Made by a program: the position numbers and the translations under genes | In this document: positions 11,341 through 21,260 of the stretch, piece after piece | Numbering within the stretch: the stretch's first letter is position 1 | Layout of the letters: each line of letters starts with the position of its first letter | NCBI GenBank assembly: GCA_900239685.1 | Contig: OENT01000692.1 | Location: 1-64,000 of the forward strand | Direction: 5' to 3' | Source: Rotaria macrura | Lineage: Eukaryota > Rotifera > Eurotatoria > Philodinida > Philodinidae | Length of the DNA stretch: 64,000 nucleotides | The notes under the pieces: model-generated | Databases searched by the model: none | Told to the model about the DNA's origin: nothing | What the model saw: the letters and a program-made list of their open reading frames with translations, nothing else

Positions 11341-13869
11341 ATGGGTTGCAATTGTGCTAAAGTTGCTCCAACAATAGATCCAGTTCCAGTTAAACATCCG
11401 GTAACTGACACAACTTCCAAATCAAAACAAAAGCCAACAATAACTTCAGACGATCTTCAAGATACAAAGAAGAAAGCACGAACAACACCTAAAACTAATG
11501 ATCAAATTCCTAAAATTGATGATTTAGGAGAAGAAAATGAATTCGTTAATATTGAAGTCGCTGATCAGCAAGCATTCAATAAGTCGTTTATTGTGCAACG
11601 CCAAAAAGCAATTGATAATCTCTATTATCGTGAAGCTATTCAATCGTGGCGTCCAGCTTCACTCGGTCAATTAGTTAATGCCGTGAAATCGTTATCAGAA
11701 AATAAATCATTAGTTGATTGTCACTGGATTATTTTCTATTGGATTACGAGCAATATTGAATATGATACGGTATCATATTTCAGCAAAAATTATGCAGATC
11801 AAACAGCTGAAGGTGTATTTCGAACGAAGAAAGGTGTTTGTGCTGGTTACGCGAATATATATAAATACATTTGTGATCAATTGAATATACCGTGTGAGAA
11901 TGTCAGTGGTTATTCGAAAGGTTATGGATTCGATGACCGAGAAGGCACACCAAGTGAGACGGATCATGCATGGAACGCTGTTAAAGTCGCTGATCATTGG
12001 TATTTGATGGAGTCAACCTGGGGTGCTGGAAATCTTTCAGAACAAAAAGCTTTTCAACGTGAATTAGATACATATTATTTTTTTCCTCGTCCCAACGAAA
12101 TGATTTATCATCACTTACCTGAAAATGACAAATGGCAGCTACTAAAACATCCAATACAAATGAAACAATACTTACAAATGCCAAAACTTGATCCTGTTTA
12201 CTTTGACTTGAATCTTGAATTGATTAGCCCCCGTAATCAAGCACATGTTGATCTTCTTCCAGAAAAACCTTATGCATTGGTTTATGTTCGTCGACCGTCT
12301 GATGTTTACCTTACAGCTAGTTTGAAAATGCACGATAAAAAAATTGAAGGAGGTCATCGTCTTATATTGGATCATAAAAAAAATATATATTCTTGTTATT
12401 TCGCTCCCGCAACTACTGGTAAACACAAAATTACAATTTATGGCAAACAGGGTCAGTCAGAAAAAGATAACTACAGTGGAGCGATTAATTTAAATCTTGT
12501 TGTGAAGAATATGCCAAAAGATCCGATCAGCTATCCAAAAACATGGGATAGATTTTTCGATCTTAATATGAATGTAATATCACCGAAAAATACTCATCTG
12601 ATCAAACTAAAAAACGGACAAACACAGGCTGAAGTTCTAATTCAAACGCCTGGCGATGTTGAATTGTTGGGAAAACTCGTTGACGTTAATGAAAAGAAGA
12701 TTGAAGGTGGACAACAAGTATTTTATGATCGACAAAAGGGCTTATGGTGTTGTCGATTTGCACCGGATCGTGATGGCATATTCGACGCACAGATCATGGC
12801 TAAGAAAAAATCAGATACAGGTTTATTTACATCTGCTGTATCATTTAAAATCGATGCTAAAAATATTCCAACGCCTTCATTATCTTTTCCAAAAACATGG
12901 GATAGATTTTTCGGTCTTAATATGAATGTAATATCACCGAAAAATACTCATCTGATCAAACTAAAAAACGGACAAACACAAGCTGAAGTTCTAATTCAAA
13001 CACCTGACAATGTTGCATTGTTGGGAGAACTCGTTGATGTTAATGAAAAGAAGATTGAAGGTGGACATCAAGTATTTTATGATCGACAAAAAGGCTTATG
13101 GTGTTGTCGATTTGCACCGAATCGTGATGGCATATTCGACGCACAGATCGTGGCTAAGAAAAAATCAGACACAGGTTCATTTACAGGTGCTGTATCATTT
13201 AAAATCGATGCTAAAAATATTCCAAATCCAACAGTATCTTATCCAGAGACGTGGCCACACTTTTATGAGCTTGGTCTTAAAATAGAAGCACCACTAAATC
13301 GTTCAACAGCTGTCTGGCCTGACAATGCATCTTATGCTGAAATTGTTATATCAGCACCAAATGATGTATCCCTTTCCTGTGACATAACATTGAATGGCAT
13401 TGAAAACAAAAACTGTACATTATCACAATTTGATAATGTTAAAAAGCAGTGGCAACTTTTATTTGCCCCACAATCTACAGGTCTACATAAACTTATGATT
13501 TATGCCCGGCGTCAATCTGATCCAGGAACAAGTTCACATTCTGTAGCAAAATTTGATCTCAACGTGACAAAGCTTCGGAAGCCGATGAAATTTCCTTTAA
13601 CATATTCTAAATTTCAAACTGATAAATGTCGAATTCATGAACCTATTAATGGTGTACTTAAAAGAGATGCCATTGTGCCGTTTCATTGTATTATTCCTGG
13701 AGCAACTGAAGTTGATTTATGTGTTGATTCAAAATGGGCTCATGTCAAAGGATACGACGACCCTATTTTAAAAACAAAAATTAAAGCAGGTTCAAAAGAT
13801 ATAACGATTTATGCTAAATATGGTCAAAATCAAAACTACGATGGTCTTGTTCAATATTCTGTTGAATGA
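11341..13869 (+). CDS. KY-type transglutaminase-like protein with tandem repeats
   Basis: A single exon of 842 aa. The start MGCNC is a classic N-myristoylation site (G2) with nearby cysteines C3 and C5 for palmitoylation, so the protein probably sits on the inner face of a membrane. Residues 5-60 are Lys/Thr-rich and disordered. A transglutaminase-like (kyphoscoliosis-peptidase type) domain follows, with C167 in GVCAGYA, H209 in DHAWNAV, and E224 in MESTWGAG where an Asp is usual. From about residue 281 there are five beta-rich KY-type repeats, most opening with a PxTWxxF motif; repeats two and three (from about 400 and 518) are nearly identical. Known relatives (KY, hillarin) act on the cytoskeleton and cytokinesis. 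Whether this one is an active protease or transferase is unclear. Confidence 0.85.
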   Translation: MGCNCAKVAPTIDPVPVKHPVTDTTSKSKQKPTITSDDLQDTKKKARTTPKTNDQIPKIDDLGEENEFVNIEVADQQAFNKSFIVQRQKAIDNLYYREAIQSWRPASLGQLVNAVKSLSENKSLVDCHWIIFYWITSNIEYDTVSYFSKNYADQTAEGVFRTKKGVCAGYANIYKYICDQLNIPCENVSGYSKGYGFDDREGTPSETDHAWNAVKVADHWYLMESTWGAGNLSEQKAFQRELDTYYFFPRPNEMIYHHLPENDKWQLLKHPIQMKQYLQMPKLDPVYFDLNLELISPRNQAHVDLLPEKPYALVYVRRPSDVYLTASLKMHDKKIEGGHRLILDHKKNIYSCYFAPATTGKHKITIYGKQGQSEKDNYSGAINLNLVVKNMPKDPISYPKTWDRFFDLNMNVISPKNTHLIKLKNGQTQAEVLIQTPGDVELLGKLVDVNEKKIEGGQQVFYDRQKGLWCCRFAPDRDGIFDAQIMAKKKSDTGLFTSAVSFKIDAKNIPTPSLSFPKTWDRFFGLNMNVISPKNTHLIKLKNGQTQAEVLIQTPDNVALLGELVDVNEKKIEGGHQVFYDRQKGLWCCRFAPNRDGIFDAQIVAKKKSDTGSFTGAVSFKIDAKNIPNPTVSYPETWPHFYELGLKIEAPLNRSTAVWPDNASYAEIVISAPNDVSLSCDITLNGIENKNCTLSQFDNVKKQWQLLFAPQSTGLHKLMIYARRQSDPGTSSHSVAKFDLNVTKLRKPMKFPLTYSKFQTDKCRIHEPINGVLKRDAIVPFHCIIPGATEVDLCVDSKWAHVKGYDDPILKTKIKAGSKDITIYAKYGQNQNYDGLVQYSVE
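12538..13245 (+). repeat. Two 354-bp tandem coding repeats in the KY-type gene
   Basis: Units 12538-12891 and 12892-13245 each encode 118 aa and differ at about 17 positions over the first 320 bases, roughly 95 percent identical. Several changes are synonymous. The units diverge only in the last 20-30 bases, where each joins the next linker. This suggests a recent internal duplication or ongoing gene conversion. Confidence 0.95.
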
Positions 13870-13898
13870 TTCGAATGGATTAAAGTCTATTACAGTTC

Positions 13899-13904
13899 AA
13901 TAAA
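13899..13904 (+). terminator. AATAAA polyadenylation signal of the KY-type gene
   Basis: An AATAAA lies 30 bp after the stop codon, and a second AATAAA-containing run follows about 35 bp later. Confidence 0.6.
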
Positions 13905-15636
13905 TGTTGTGAGTTTCTGTTTTCTTCCAGTGTAATAATAAATTATTCTTTATCATGGCTTTATGAACAAGGAAATATTTTCACTCAGGGAAATCCTGAA
14001 AATTCACACTCTGCATACTGATACGAGCAAGTTGAAAACAATGTTGGTTTGAGGGTGTTGATGTAGCGAGCATATAATATATAATCAGTCAAGAATTACT
14101 GCTGTCTTCACGAAATATTCTCTGAGAATAATATAATTATGGCAAATCTAGAAGAAAAAAGTCTTTTATTTTTCGTCACTACATCGTCCTCTATGAAAAT
14201 TTCCTTGCAATGATACAAGCTCTTCAGTAATAAGTCATAGTGACATATCTTCTAAGATTCTCTTGTGTCAATTGATAGTTCTGGATCAAAATACTATGAA
14301 ATCATGACAACAGCATGCATGATGAGATCTCATATGAAGTTATTTTAATACCAGACAAAAACGTGAAATTTCTTATATTGAAGCCAAAAAAATAAGAATT
14401 CGACGCGCATATTTGTATACGCTTTCCTTATCAAAAACAAATTCATCCAAGCTTCCGGTACTAATGAGAAAATCAAACCTGTCGAGTGAACATAAACGAA
14501 ACAATTTTTAATTTAAACAAAAAATCTGTGAGCTATTCATTGTTCATCTTCCTCATCTTTAACTTTTTCTAATTATTCGATTCAATACCGTTTTGTTTAT
14601 TTAATGCATTTCAAAGTGTTTCACTGACTATTTTGATTGGCTCTCTGTGAAAATAATTTTTCTCCAAGTACTCATCGTACAAACATTGATTTTTAAAATA
14701 AAACACTATTGTCACATTTAGTAATCAGTATTATTTATGCATGTGGATACAGATGCGATTGGCAAGTTTCTAGTGTTTGTTGGTGATTGACTATAAATAT
14801 GTAGATATGAAATCTTAAGTGATGAATGACAATTACATCGTTGATAATAAAATTCTCCATTAAGAAAAACCATTGGTTGCGCTACATATCGACATACTGA
14901 TACTGTCGTGCCATGAGGCACGTCCATAAAATCTTAGAAAGAAGATAAGAACAAGCTAAGACAAAAATATTTCGATGTACTTTTTTTCGTTCTTGAACGC
15001 TTCATTTGATATTGATCTAGAAGAATTAAAGACCTGTTAATGTTTCAAAACGAATTTTACTTTAAAATGTTGAAACCATATTTTAACTTGAGTGGCTGAT
15101 AAATTTATCGAATTCGCTAATTGTTCACGTTCATGTGCTATATAGGAAATCATATAATGGTATAAACTGAATAAAAGAAAGTTTTTCTATTGTTTTGCTG
15201 GAGAGATATCGTTGTTGATGAAATCGTCTTTCAAGTTCAAGTTTTTGCTGTTTCGTAAAAAGAAATCTTCGTTTACGTATTTTCGTTGTATTAGTGTCCT
15301 ATTGACTTTTATCCTTAGTTATAGTGCTATTAGGAATTAGATCATCATCATCCGATAATGATTCACAATTGGAAACTTAATATTTAATAGAGAAATTCTT
15401 CATAGAAATAACCAATGATATTGATTTACATATAATGGAGATAGACCAGCATGTTGTTAATCGGATAGTAAGATGAAGAATTCTTTTTGTTCTCTTCAAT
15501 TATAAAGGACTACGATAATAGTATGAAAATCTCTATAAAAATGTAATAGAAAACTATGGTAAGAATTAATCAACATATATTCGACGAACTCTCGGATCAA
15601 CCAACGTTTACGCATCCGTTAGGAGACATCTATTAA
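13905..15636. other. Intergenic, no gene recognised
   Basis: AT-rich sequence without a supported exon. It ends at the TTAA (15633-15636) that borders the foldback element. Confidence 0.4.
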
Positions 15637-16520
15637 GCCCCCCCCCCTCATAAGTCAATTTTCGTCAAAGAAAGTACAAATCGACTGAAATTTTGTGGAT
15701 ATGTTAGGACTGGAGCGGCTAGCTTACGATAAAAATTTCAGCCCGAAATATGCAAGTTTAAGGAAGTTATAGAGTGAACAGCGGTTAAAAATGACCCATT
15801 TTCCATCCTAGTTATATTGCCTTCAATTATGTTTTTTCGGAAATTAATTTTTACCATTCGATAGAGCATGCAAAGACGCAGGGCATCTCGCGCTCTGATT
15901 TTTGAAAAAGCTTTTTTTATATCCAAAAACGTTTTCACAACTCAAAGTCCTTGAAAAAAGGCCAAAAAACTGCAAGTGAATTTTGTAGGCGATCTTTCTT
16001 GGACTTAAAAAAAGCTTTTTCAAAAATCGGAGCTCGAGATGCCCTGCGTCTTTGCATGCTCTATCGAATGGTAAAAATTAATTTCCGAAAAAAAATAATT
16101 GAAGGCAATATAACTAGGGTGGAAAATGGAAAAACATGATTTTGAGAGAAACATAAAAACATTTTTTCGAAAATTTTTTGCTGTTTTTTTAAATTTTCTC
16201 AATTTTCCCGCGGTTTTCGAAGAAACTGACCTAAATCATCAACCGTAGCTTTCAATTCTGCACACACTGAGCGCTTAATTCATTGTTAATTAATTAACTA
16301 ATCAATCAGTAATTAGAGATCAAAGACCTAATATTTTTAAAAAATCGTTTTTGACATAGAGGACCTCTCAAAGATAATTAAAAATCTCGGTCAAAAAATG
16401 ATCTTTGGAAAAAAAACTATAGTGATTCTGAAAGAGCAGAACATGGGCTATCACCCCATGGTGTTATCTTAATTTTCATTTTCTTGACGAAAATCGACTT
16501 TTTTTGAGGGGGAGGGGGCC
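15637..16520. mobile_element. TTAA-flanked 884-bp foldback element (piggyBac-like MITE)
   Basis: TTAA at 15633-15636 and TTAA at 16521-16524 bracket terminal inverted repeats of about 30 bp. The left end reads G, ten C, TCA, then AAGTCAATTTTCGTCAA. The reverse complement of the right end starts with GGCCCCCTCCCCCTCA and continues to AAGTCGATTTTCGTCAA. A TTAA target duplication with C-rich termini is typical of the piggyBac superfamily. There is no transposase frame, so it would be non-autonomous. Inside lies a second, better preserved palindrome (15795-16130). The assignment rests on the TTAA and the termini only. Confidence 0.72.
15795..16130. repeat. Nested palindrome, 131-bp arms, about 95 percent matching
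   Basis: Arm 15795-15925 is the near-perfect reverse complement of 16000-16130, with a 74-bp loop. I count about seven mismatches. The arms carry mirror-image open frames, one on each strand, reading KKAFSKI...ARDALRLC. These are best explained by the palindrome itself and not by two genes. A transcript would fold into a long hairpin. Confidence 0.9.
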
Positions 16521-16524
16521 TTAA

Positions 16525-17678
16525 GGATATTCAGAAGAAATAGACGAACGAAATGAATCAAAATACTTGCTCGCTCTACATGAAAACGATCCGCAAATTT
16601 GAATTCGCTTCTATAGCAACATTGTCACAAAGCGATGACATATCGTCATAGAATAAATAATTTATCTATCTATATTGTTTCATATAAAAGACAAAAATGT
16701 AATATTTGCCAAAGAGTAACTAATTTGATAGAATGATAGTTTTTCTTGAAGGAAACTGTAGAAATTCATAGAATTAAAAGAGACGGTCAAAAAAAATCAT
16801 CTCTAAAGAATCAATAAGTTCTATAGTTGAAACATATTTTCAAAGATTGGCAGGAAGTTTTAGTTCTGACACTACGCCATCCCCATTCCAGGAAGACTTC
16901 CGTCGTTTTATGAAGTGCATAAGTGTTCCACATTTCAGTGCCAATTCAGTTGTGTCAATAATTTTTTTGTTTCTTTAGACATTGGCATCGAGTTAATTAT
17001 GGCAAGAGCAAAGACTTCTGATAGCGGCTGAGAACTTTTAAATTTCTGCAGTTTCTTTCTAGACTGAATAAACATTGTGTCTCATTTACCATCGATAGTT
17101 TATGACTCGAAAGGGTTACTCGTTCAGGATAAAAATTAGAACAACTCGACATACATAGATGGATGATGTCGTATACGACTGTGATTTATGTTAAGGAATC
17201 GTTACGAATTTTATGATGATGCACGTGAATGAATATAAAAATATGCCTTCTAATTGAGAATAATAAAATCACGAAAGAATTTACGTTTTGGAAATTAACC
17301 TGTGCTAACTTATCAAACAAACTTATTTATTATAGCGAAGAATATTTAGATGAAGTTGAAATATTATGTGCATAATAAAGTTTGACGTTTTAATTATTTT
17401 ATTCTATTTGTCGATCGAACTGTTTTCTCGTGTGAACATATATCTTTATGTGTTCGCCTTTGAGATTGGATTTAAATTGAAAGCTACCTAAATATAAATT
17501 AAAGCACCTACTGGTTTGTTGAATAAAAGATTCTTAAAATATATACGTCATATAAAATTAAAATAAAGAATATGATTCAGTTCTAAATCATATTTTAAAA
17601 TAAGAATTACTATCGTTTCGAATTGATTTTCTTATTTAATTATTCCTAGAATGAATTGAACACGTATGCTACTCGAAG
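16525..17678. other. Intergenic, no gene recognised
   Basis: AT-rich sequence with no supported exon or clear repeat. Confidence 0.4.
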
Positions 17679-17820
17679 AAAAAACCGTTTCCTAGGAAAC
17701 CAACGAAAAAACGCTGTCGAGGGTTCGGAAACCCATCCCTATCTCTCGAGAGCTCTTTCAATAGTTTCCGAGGAGGCTAGGGAAATTTTTTTCGTTGGTT
17801 TTCTGATTAACGGTTTTTTT
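17679..17820. repeat. 142-bp hairpin, possible small MITE
   Basis: The left end has AAAAAACCGTT, seven unmatched bases, then AAACCAACGAAAAAA (17679-17711). The reverse complement of the right end (about 17785-17820) shows the same two blocks in the same order. The interior contains a further partial pairing (TCGGAAAC with GTTTCCGA). There is no clear target-site duplication. Confidence 0.6.
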
Positions 17821-19113
17821 AGAGAGTGGTTAATTTTTATATACACTTGATTTAAATCTTGCGAATATCGGACAAACGTCTTTATGTAGAGTTCGGTTGA
17901 ACTACTTGTACAGTGTTTTCAATCAATTTGTTTAGTAATCGAAAACGCATATGAAATAAGAAACAGTTCTATATTCAGTTCTGATTACTTGTAATCACTG
18001 GTTTTGATTCAAGAGTCTGAAACAAAAATTTGATATCATTTTGAACAATTTCGAAAATGTCTACCATGATGACGTGACCTCACCCGTCTTTCTCTTCGAG
18101 TGTTATTTCGACAACGTTTGTCGATTCTTCTTACTATTGAAATTCACTTATTTAATATTGATAACATACAAGTTTTCAATGGATGAATTCGTAAGAACTC
18201 AGCATTTGTATACAAGATTCATATGAACATAGGAGATTCTAGTTCTTTTTATCTTTTTCCTTTTTAAAGTCTACATTTTCTAATGCAAAAGCTTTGTATT
18301 AGACTTGTTCTTCAAAATTAAAAAAAGAAAATTAATGATAGATAATAGAATGTTGTCATAGTTATATATATTAACAGAAACAATAACGATCATAAAATAT
18401 TTCCATAATGAACTGTCTCTCTATATATCATATAGAAATAAGATTCTTGCAAGTGGCGGCATCCTTAATGATATTTTTCGGGGGCACTCTATTGTTGGTC
18501 GAGATTGGTGAAAAAATCAGCAATGCACTGTAAAATACACTAAATTCATCGATTCTCCGATACGTAATTGTAGAAGTGTTCTATTTAATTTAAAATCATT
18601 GTTGAATGTCAGAAATTCGGGTAAATACGAAGACTTTAATTCAATTTTTTCAATAAAAAGTGCTCACTTAACAACTAATACTAGTAATAGAATAGAATGA
18701 ATCATCAGCTACAGTTTTTCCTGACCTTAATGACTCAAATGCATTTGAGTAAATATCAGACAGCAATCTTGTTTTTTTTTATTCTGCACATTATCAATCA
18801 CGGAATGAAGAACAAATTCCAACAAGTACATAATTTTCTTTTGTGACCCAACTTTGCTTAACCTATGTATCATCTGAGAAAGGATAAAGCTTTAATGGCA
18901 ATAAAAAGAAATCTATATATATATACGGCTGACGCACGTGCATGTAGATTTATTAATTTTGATCTTACTATTTCTATTTGTCGCTAGAAAAAACCAACAA
19001 GAGAAGTTTTCATGAAATAGAAACGAATTCTATCGTAACAAATTCTAGAGTAACTATTGTTCTCATACTTCAGATAGAAAGTTTGAATAGTCTAATTCAT
19101 TAACATTAATCCA
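17821..19113. other. Intergenic upstream of HMBS
   Basis: No supported exon seen. An in-frame TAA at 19093-19095 closes the HMBS frame upstream of its first ATG. Confidence 0.4.
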
Positions 19114-20611
19114 ATGCTGCAATATGTACCGTTAAGATCTTCGTACAAAGTTGGTACGCGACAAAGTGAATTAGCACTTATTCAAACTGAAAGGTATCTA
19201 TAATTATCTTTTTAATTCAATTAACATAATTCTTTTGCTCTTTGTCTTATTAGTGTTATAGCTCAACTCAATAAATTCTATCCAAATATAAAGTATGAAA
19301 CTATTAAAATAAAAACTACTGGTGATAAGAACCTTTTAACACCGTTGGCCAATATTGGCGATAAAGGCTTATTCACGAAAGAACTTGAAGTTGAACTTGA
19401 TCAAAAAAATATTGATTTTGTTGTTCATTCACTTAAAGATGTTCCATCAACAACATTACCACCGAACATGGTTATTGGTGCTATACTTGAACGTGCCGAT
19501 CCACGTGATGCTGTTGTAATAGCACCATGGCGTACGGAGAAATCTTTGGATGAATTACCGGCTGGTAGTGTTATTGGTACGAGTTCAACGCGTCGTATCG
19601 CACAATTGAAATTAAATTATCCACAGTTTACATATAAAAATATTCGTGGAAATATGAATACACGTTGGGAAAAATTGAATGATCAAGAACTTGGTTACGA
19701 TGCAATGATTGCAGCTGTTGCTGGTTTTCAACGATTGAACTGGTCGGATCGTATTAGTGAAATAATTGAGCCAGATCGTGTACTTTATGCTATCGGACAA
19801 GGTGCACTTGGAATCGAATGTCGCCATGATGACATTGATACTATTCGAATGTTATCCGTACTAAACCACGAACCAACAGTTATTTCTTGTGTTGCTGAAC
19901 GAGCATTTTTAAAACGAAGTAATTATTACTATACTGACAGCTTGCATTTTGATGAGTATCTTACACGTCTCTTTCTTCAATTGTACGAACTATGCAAATT
20001 CTCCATATGATAAACATTTTCTATTCGATTAAATAGATGTATGTGAGAAAAATAAAATAGAATCTATCAATCTGGTTTTCTATATTTATTTTCAACTAAT
20101 ATTTTACTTGTATGTTTTAGTCGAAGGTGGTTGCAGTATTCCAAATGCTGTCCGCACAGAATACAATGGAAAAAGTTTAACAATCAATGGTATTCTACTA
20201 AATCTTGACGGATCTCGTTATGTTAAAGATCAAACTGAAAATTCTGATTTGTCTATACCAATGACCACACCCATTCCAAGTTTTCTTGTTTCACAAGCAG
20301 ATGACGATCTTCTATCTACTGATGATGAACCACAATCTCATACGATGGATTCAAAACGAAAACGTGTCGACTCAGACAATGATGTTATTCTTCAGCCTAC
20401 TTCTAAAACATCATTACGGTCGACATCAGTAGAAAAGACACCTCTTCTTCGTCATTATGCACATGTTTGTTGTGTCAATACAACTGAAACAATGTTAGAA
20501 AACGCCGAATTATGTGGTACAAATCTTGCCGTTAAACTAATGCAGATGGGTGCTGATACTATACTCGAAGAAATTCGTCATCATCTTACTATCATACCAA
20601 TTCAACAATAG
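19114..20611 (+). CDS. HMBS: Porphobilinogen deaminase (hydroxymethylbilane synthase)
   Basis: Exons 19114-19193, 19254-19918 and 20121-20611 give 411 aa. The enzyme joins four porphobilinogen units into hydroxymethylbilane, the third step of cytosolic heme synthesis. Signatures are VGTR near the start, the HSLKDVP motif with catalytic D89, the GTSSxRR motif, NIRGN(M/V)xTR, and C253 in IEGGCS, which carries the dipyrromethane cofactor by thioether. The start is the first ATG after an in-frame stop. The C-terminal domain holds an extra acidic, Ser-rich stretch of about 50 residues (about 297-350) with a KRKR run near 327, which accounts for the extra length over the usual 310-360 aa. The 3' end faces a dead CPSF2 fragment. 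A broken copy of this gene's last exon sits at 25552. Confidence 0.95.
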
Positions 20612-20689
20612 ATTTTGTAACTTCTTCTTACATTTGCCTGTCATTTTTACTATGAATGAAAATTTATCATAAGTGTTCTTTTTTTCTGT

Positions 20690-21260
20690 TTTCGAACATC
20701 AACTATATTTATTTCAAAAAAGCAAACAAGAAAGATAGAGAATACCTTATTTACATACAAAACAGATGAAAATTTATAGAGAAAGAGGCAACGTATTACA
20801 GAATTGCATATTAATCATAGAAAATTTCGTCTGACTCAAATAAATCATGTTCTTATTCGTTTAACAGCAACACTATCTTCACAATTAAGAAAGCCACTGG
20901 CAAATTCAGGTTTAACTCGATATTATCGAATGTAAATCATTTTGAGAACAAGTCATTTTCGTTCGTTAACAAATACACGTAAATGATGGAGACACATCTA
21001 GAATTTCAAGACATGAAAACAAATAGTAAGCAAAATACCATGTTTTCGACAATGTAATTGAACTACGTAAACTATCTTTGAGTTTGATCTAAATAAATCG
21101 TAAGAAATAGATATTGAATGTGGACAGATGTTCGGTTACGTGGTGCTCTTAGTGTTTGATGATTAGTAATTGAAAATAAGAATCATAAACTGATGCATGA
21201 CTCGATGGCGACAACTGGAACGTTACAATGAACTTGTTGAAAATTCTCTTCATTTTTGAA
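20690..21260 (-). pseudogene. CPSF2: Dead 3' end of a CPSF2 copy
   Basis: This aligns with the 3' end of intact CPSF2 at about 25670-26525 in the same orientation, including the AATAAA (minus strand, 20708-20713) and the acceptor sites of two exons. The equivalent of exon 11 keeps readable stretches (VFVNE, SVAVKR) but has in-frame stops where the live gene has Leu and Gln codons. The exon 12 equivalent has lost its acceptor and most of its 5' part. A deletion joins the exon 9 remnant directly to the intron after exon 10, removing exon 10. Upstream exons are absent beyond about 21260. It lies tail-to-tail with intact HMBS, just as the HMBS fragment at 25552 lies tail-to-tail with intact CPSF2. 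Confidence 0.88.

Noticed and set aside
15738..16139. Mirror-image frames reading KKAFSKI on both strands, reminiscent of reverse transcriptase motif A
   Set aside because: They are the two arms of one palindrome read in opposite directions, and no other reverse transcriptase motif follows.
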